From contig DIKO01000058.1 of assembly GCA_002423615.1 (NCBI GenBank), positions 519 through 28,645 on the forward strand: a stretch of DNA of 28,127 nt, given 5' to 3'. Source of the DNA: Desulfobacteraceae bacterium UBA5616. Its GTDB lineage: Bacteria; Desulfobacterota; Desulfobacteria; Desulfobacterales; UBA5616. A program made the position numbers and the translations under genes. This document shows, one piece after another, positions 26,156 through 28,127 of the stretch. The notes beneath the pieces are model-generated. The model made no database searches. It was not told the DNA's origin and worked only from the letters and a program-made list of their open reading frames with translations. Numbering within the stretch: position 1 is the first letter of the stretch; each line of letters begins with the position of its first letter.

Positions 26156-27028
26156 CTATAATTGGGCGAAAGCCGTTTTGAGTTGTCCAACCCAGATATC
26201 CGCAAACACATCATATTCGGCGGTTCCCTTGAACACGGCCTCGCATTTGAAACCTTTTTTCTCAATCCGGGATTTCCACGAGTCATCTGTGGTCCCGGCC
26301 ATGTCGTTTTTGGCATGGTCTCCGGCCACAGACATGAAAGGAACCAGCCAGACCTTTTTGAAATTGCCGTTATCCAGGAAAGCCGTCACCTCATTCAGAC
26401 CGGGATATCCCTCCACCGTGCCCAGGATGATATTCCGGTCTTTAAGCTGGATCTGCCAGTTCAGGGCGGAGTAATAAATATTTGCCGGATGATGGGTTCC
26501 ATGTCCCATGAGCACAACGGCTTCATTGGATTTTCGATCCCGGGGAAGGGTGGCCAGAATGGCGTTGACAGCGTCACTTACCGTGTCCTGTCCCCACAAC
26601 AGGGGATATCCCGGAATAAGGCGTTCAAACCCGTCGGGCATGGCCTTGAATCCCTCAACGGTCTGAACCAGGGTGTGGTATTCCTCGCCGGGAATGGTGT
26701 GAAGGGACTGAACCGCCACGTGGGTGAACCCTTCGTTCATCATTTTCGCCAGGGCCTGGGCCGGGGACAGGAGAACTTCCCCCTGCTTCGCCAGTTTGTG
26801 GCGGATAATATGGGAAGTGAAAGCCCATTCGATGGGCACGCCCGGAAAAGCCAGGGCCGCCTTCTTTTCCATGTTGACGAAGGATCTCTTGGCAGATTCA
26901 TCGCTGGTTCCGAAACCCACCAGCAAGATGCCTTTTTTGACCGGCTTGACGTCTCCGTGCCCGGCATAAGCAGTAAAAACACACAACACAAAGACCGGCA
27001 TAATAACTGCGGACAACATTTTTTTCAT
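26156..27028 (-). CDS. cbiK: Sirohydrochlorin cobaltochelatase CbiK, periplasmic type
   Basis: A 290-residue class II chelatase that inserts Co2+ into sirohydrochlorin, the entry step of the anaerobic route. The N-terminus (MKKMLSAVIMPVFVLCVFTAYAG) is a signal peptide, so the enzyme is probably exported like the CbiK-P form of Desulfovibrio. Metal/catalytic-region histidines are seen in VQSLHTIPGEEYH (H110, H118), GHGTHHPAN (H176, H179, H180) and GDHAKNDM (H238). KKGILLVGFGTSDESA (31-46) opens the first Rossmann-like domain. The start at 27028 has AGGAGGG six bases upstream; the frame continues 54 codons further but without a ribosome site and through the terminator. It is the first gene of the operon, after the riboswitch, followed by the ABC importer. 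Confidence 0.95.
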   Translation of the reverse strand: MKKMLSAVIMPVFVLCVFTAYAGHGDVKPVKKGILLVGFGTSDESAKRSFVNMEKKAALAFPGVPIEWAFTSHIIRHKLAKQGEVLLSPAQALAKMMNEGFTHVAVQSLHTIPGEEYHTLVQTVEGFKAMPDGFERLIPGYPLLWGQDTVSDAVNAILATLPRDRKSNEAVVLMGHGTHHPANIYYSALNWQIQLKDRNIILGTVEGYPGLNEVTAFLDNGNFKKVWLVPFMSVAGDHAKNDMAGTTDDSWKSRIEKKGFKCEAVFKGTAEYDVFADIWVGQLKTAFAQL

Positions 27029-27175
27029 GGTAACCCTCCTGTTTGCGTTCCCTGGAAAGACATTTCTTTCCGGAAGCGCCTCACCAAACATACTTCCGGC
27101 GGAAACAAGCACATCGCCCGCCTCCGTCCCCCTGATTCCAGGGAAGAAGTAACGCATTCGCCGGCCCCGGAAACT
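27029..27175 (-). other. 5' untranslated stretch between terminator and cbiK
   Basis: About 147 bases between the riboswitch terminator and the cbiK start. It holds the strong ribosome binding site AGGAGGG just before cbiK. I see no other gene, promoter or convincing structure in it. The open frame through it is only an extension of cbiK. Confidence 0.5.
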
Positions 27176-27213
27176 AAAAAAGCCCTTCAAGCAAAAATTG
27201 CCTGAAGGGCTTT
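27176..27213 (-). terminator. Intrinsic terminator downstream of the cobalamin riboswitch
   Basis: On the minus strand AAAGCCCTTCA (27189-27179) can pair with TGAAGGGCTTT (27213-27203), giving an 11-bp stem extended by two pairs past one mismatch. The 3' side on the minus strand runs into six T's (27181-27176). It lies between the riboswitch and cbiK, so it is the expected expression platform: when cobalamin binds, transcription stops here; without ligand it reads on into the operon. The direction of control follows from the riboswitch class, not from an experiment. Confidence 0.85.
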
Positions 27214-27285
27214 ACCCAGTTTATAGGCCCTGTAATTGTGATCCTCCGCGTGAGTGTTCCTTCGCACAGACGCAGCATATATACA

Positions 27286-27447
27286 GTCAAGGCAGGTCTT
27301 CTGGCTATCGGATCATCCAAAACCCGCGCCTTCCCATCCGCCTTGAGCGAACAGTGGCATTGTGCAGGCTTTGTCCCCGATTACAGCGGCGGGACCGCTC
27401 CCGGTTCCAACGGGATTCCCTGTTAGGCCTTACTATCGGCACCTCAA
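27286..27447 (-). ncRNA. Cobalamin riboswitch
   Basis: Read on the minus strand, it opens with GGTGCC (27444-27439), then AACAGGGAATCCC, GAGCGGTCCCGCCGCTGTAA, the GCCACTG element, GGGAAGGCGCGGG and the B12 box AGCCAGAAGACCTGCC near 27305-27290. These are the ordered conserved blocks of the AdoCbl/cobalamin riboswitch core and peripheral regions. It lies about 73 bases upstream of an intrinsic terminator and about 260 bases upstream of cbiK. It therefore most likely represses the whole cobalamin operon at the transcription level when cobalamin is plentiful. Confidence 0.96.
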
Positions 27448-27459
27448 CTGTCAACGGTG

Positions 27460-27490
27460 ATTATTCGATTGTCCGGGGCTTGTCAAGCCC
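27460..27490 (-). promoter_or_regulatory. Putative sigma70 promoter of the cobalamin operon with palindrome over the -35
   Basis: On the minus strand a perfect -35 TTGACA (27486-27481) is followed 15 bases later by AATAAT (27465-27460). Alternatively the weaker TAATCA (27463-27458) stands at 17 bases. Transcription would start near 27450, right at the riboswitch. The -35 lies inside an inverted repeat, GGGCTT-GTC-AAGCCC (27476-27490), which could be an operator or just chance. Confidence 0.55.
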
Positions 27491-27531
27491 AATTTTTCCT
27501 TAAAAAAATCCTGCATCACCCAGGGGGTGAT

Positions 27532-28127
27532 TCACTGATACCCTTTGCCGTTTTTCGTTTTACAGGGCGCTATGTCATTCCGAAACACCTCGATTCCCTT
27601 TTTCATGGCGCAAAAATCCCCGCACATGGAACAGGTCTCTTCTTTGGCCGGTTGCCGGCTGTTTCTGATTTCCGCTGGCATCCCATTTCACGACCCAGTT
27701 CCGCGAGTTCACAGTTAATGATCATTTCCGCCATCTGGGCCCGGTCATGGCTGTCATGGATCGCCCCGGCCCGGATGCCGTTTCCCAGGGACAGCACGGC
27801 ATCATATTTCTTCATGAGCCCGCACACACGGTCAAACTGCTCGTACAACGGGTTCTCCGTGTTATTGCCGGGCGGCCTCGCAGAAGGCCTGGTACAGGGG
27901 AACGTTTCCCACCGGCAGATCGACCGCATCCAGCACCGCCCGGCGAATGCCGTCCAGGTCGCCGCCGGCGGACAGCTCCATCAATGTGTCCGCGCCTTCG
28001 GCTTCCGCGATTCTTGCTTTCCGGACTTCCATGCCGACATCACAGATATCGGAGGATGTTCCGATGGATGCATTGACTTTGGTCCGCAGGCCTTTGCCGA
28101 TGCCGACCGCTTTCTGATTATTTCTCT
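27532..28127 (-). pseudogene. ThiC/BzaF-type radical SAM gene remnant, 5' end outside window
   Basis: Three pieces of one ThiC-family protein can be read. Piece 1 (28127 to about 27865) gives GIGKGLRTKVNASIGTSSDICD, then GADTLMELSAGGDLDGIRRAV and PVGNVPLYQAF, and hits a stop at 27864-27862. Piece 2, in another frame (about 27866-27675), gives NNTENPLYEQFD and LSLGNGIRAGAIHDSHDRAQM up to GREMGCQ. Piece 3, in the frame of piece 1 (about 27643-27532), gives the C-terminal cluster motif TCSMCGDFCAMKKG (CxxCxxxxC) and ends at the stop 27534-27532. By comparison with ThiC, about 60 residues are missing between pieces 1 and 2 and about 150 between pieces 2 and 3, including the EGPGHVP region. ThiC makes the thiamin pyrimidine; BzaF makes 5-hydroxybenzimidazole for the cobamide lower ligand. 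The fragments do not let me decide which, though the setting beside a cobalamin operon favours BzaF somewhat. Confidence 0.8.

Noticed and set aside
27029..27190. N-terminal 54-codon extension of cbiK
   Set aside because: It would run through the terminator hairpin, lacks a ribosome site, and would bury the signal peptide that starts at 27028.
1..28127. tRNA, rRNA, insertion sequence or integrase genes
   Set aside because: No transposase or integrase motifs, terminal inverted repeats, or tRNA/rRNA sequences were recognised in the window.

Overview
The window looks like a piece of an anaerobic Desulfobacterota-type (sulfate-reducer-like) genome. The grounds are an oxygen-independent (Cbi-type) cobalamin pathway headed by a periplasmic-type CbiK chelatase, a CRISPR-associated primase-polymerase next to cas1-cas2, and moderately high GC. 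The taxon is inferred from gene content only.

Left part (1-4478): a long CRISPR array cut by the left window edge. It has one partial repeat, 60 apparently identical 36-bp repeats, one degenerate terminal repeat and 61 spacers. The degenerate repeat marks the trailer, so the leader lies left of the window. Directly after it, on the same strand, runs an adaptation cassette (4558-8977): a TPR protein, a primase-polymerase (CAPP type) with a primase-large-subunit-like four-cysteine C-terminus, cas1 and cas2. There is no interference effector in the window. The published CAPP family goes with type III systems, so effector genes are expected outside the window or in trans.

Middle (9042-10036): remains of a tyrosine/dual-specificity phosphatase followed by an ADP-ribosylglycohydrolase, broken by a stop, a frame change, an internal deletion and loss of the 3' end against cobT.

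Right part (10037-27028, minus strand, read right to left): 17 tightly packed genes, most overlapping or separated by a few bases. In order they are cbiK, an ABC importer (permease, ATPase, binding protein), cbiA, cbiC, cbiL, a polytopic membrane protein, cbiD, cbiET, cbiF, cbiG, cbiH, cobQ/cbiP, cobD, cbiB and cobT. Together they insert cobalt into the tetrapyrrole, methylate and contract the ring, amidate it, attach the aminopropanol arm and activate the lower ligand. cbiJ, cobU and cobS are not here. The operon is headed by a cobalamin riboswitch (27286-27447), an intrinsic terminator (27176-27213) and a sigma70-like promoter.

Right edge (27532-28127): a ThiC/BzaF-type gene, on the same strand as the cobalamin operon, wrecked by two internal deletions and a frame change. 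Both pseudogenes flank intact operons, which suggests a genome that is shedding accessory genes.
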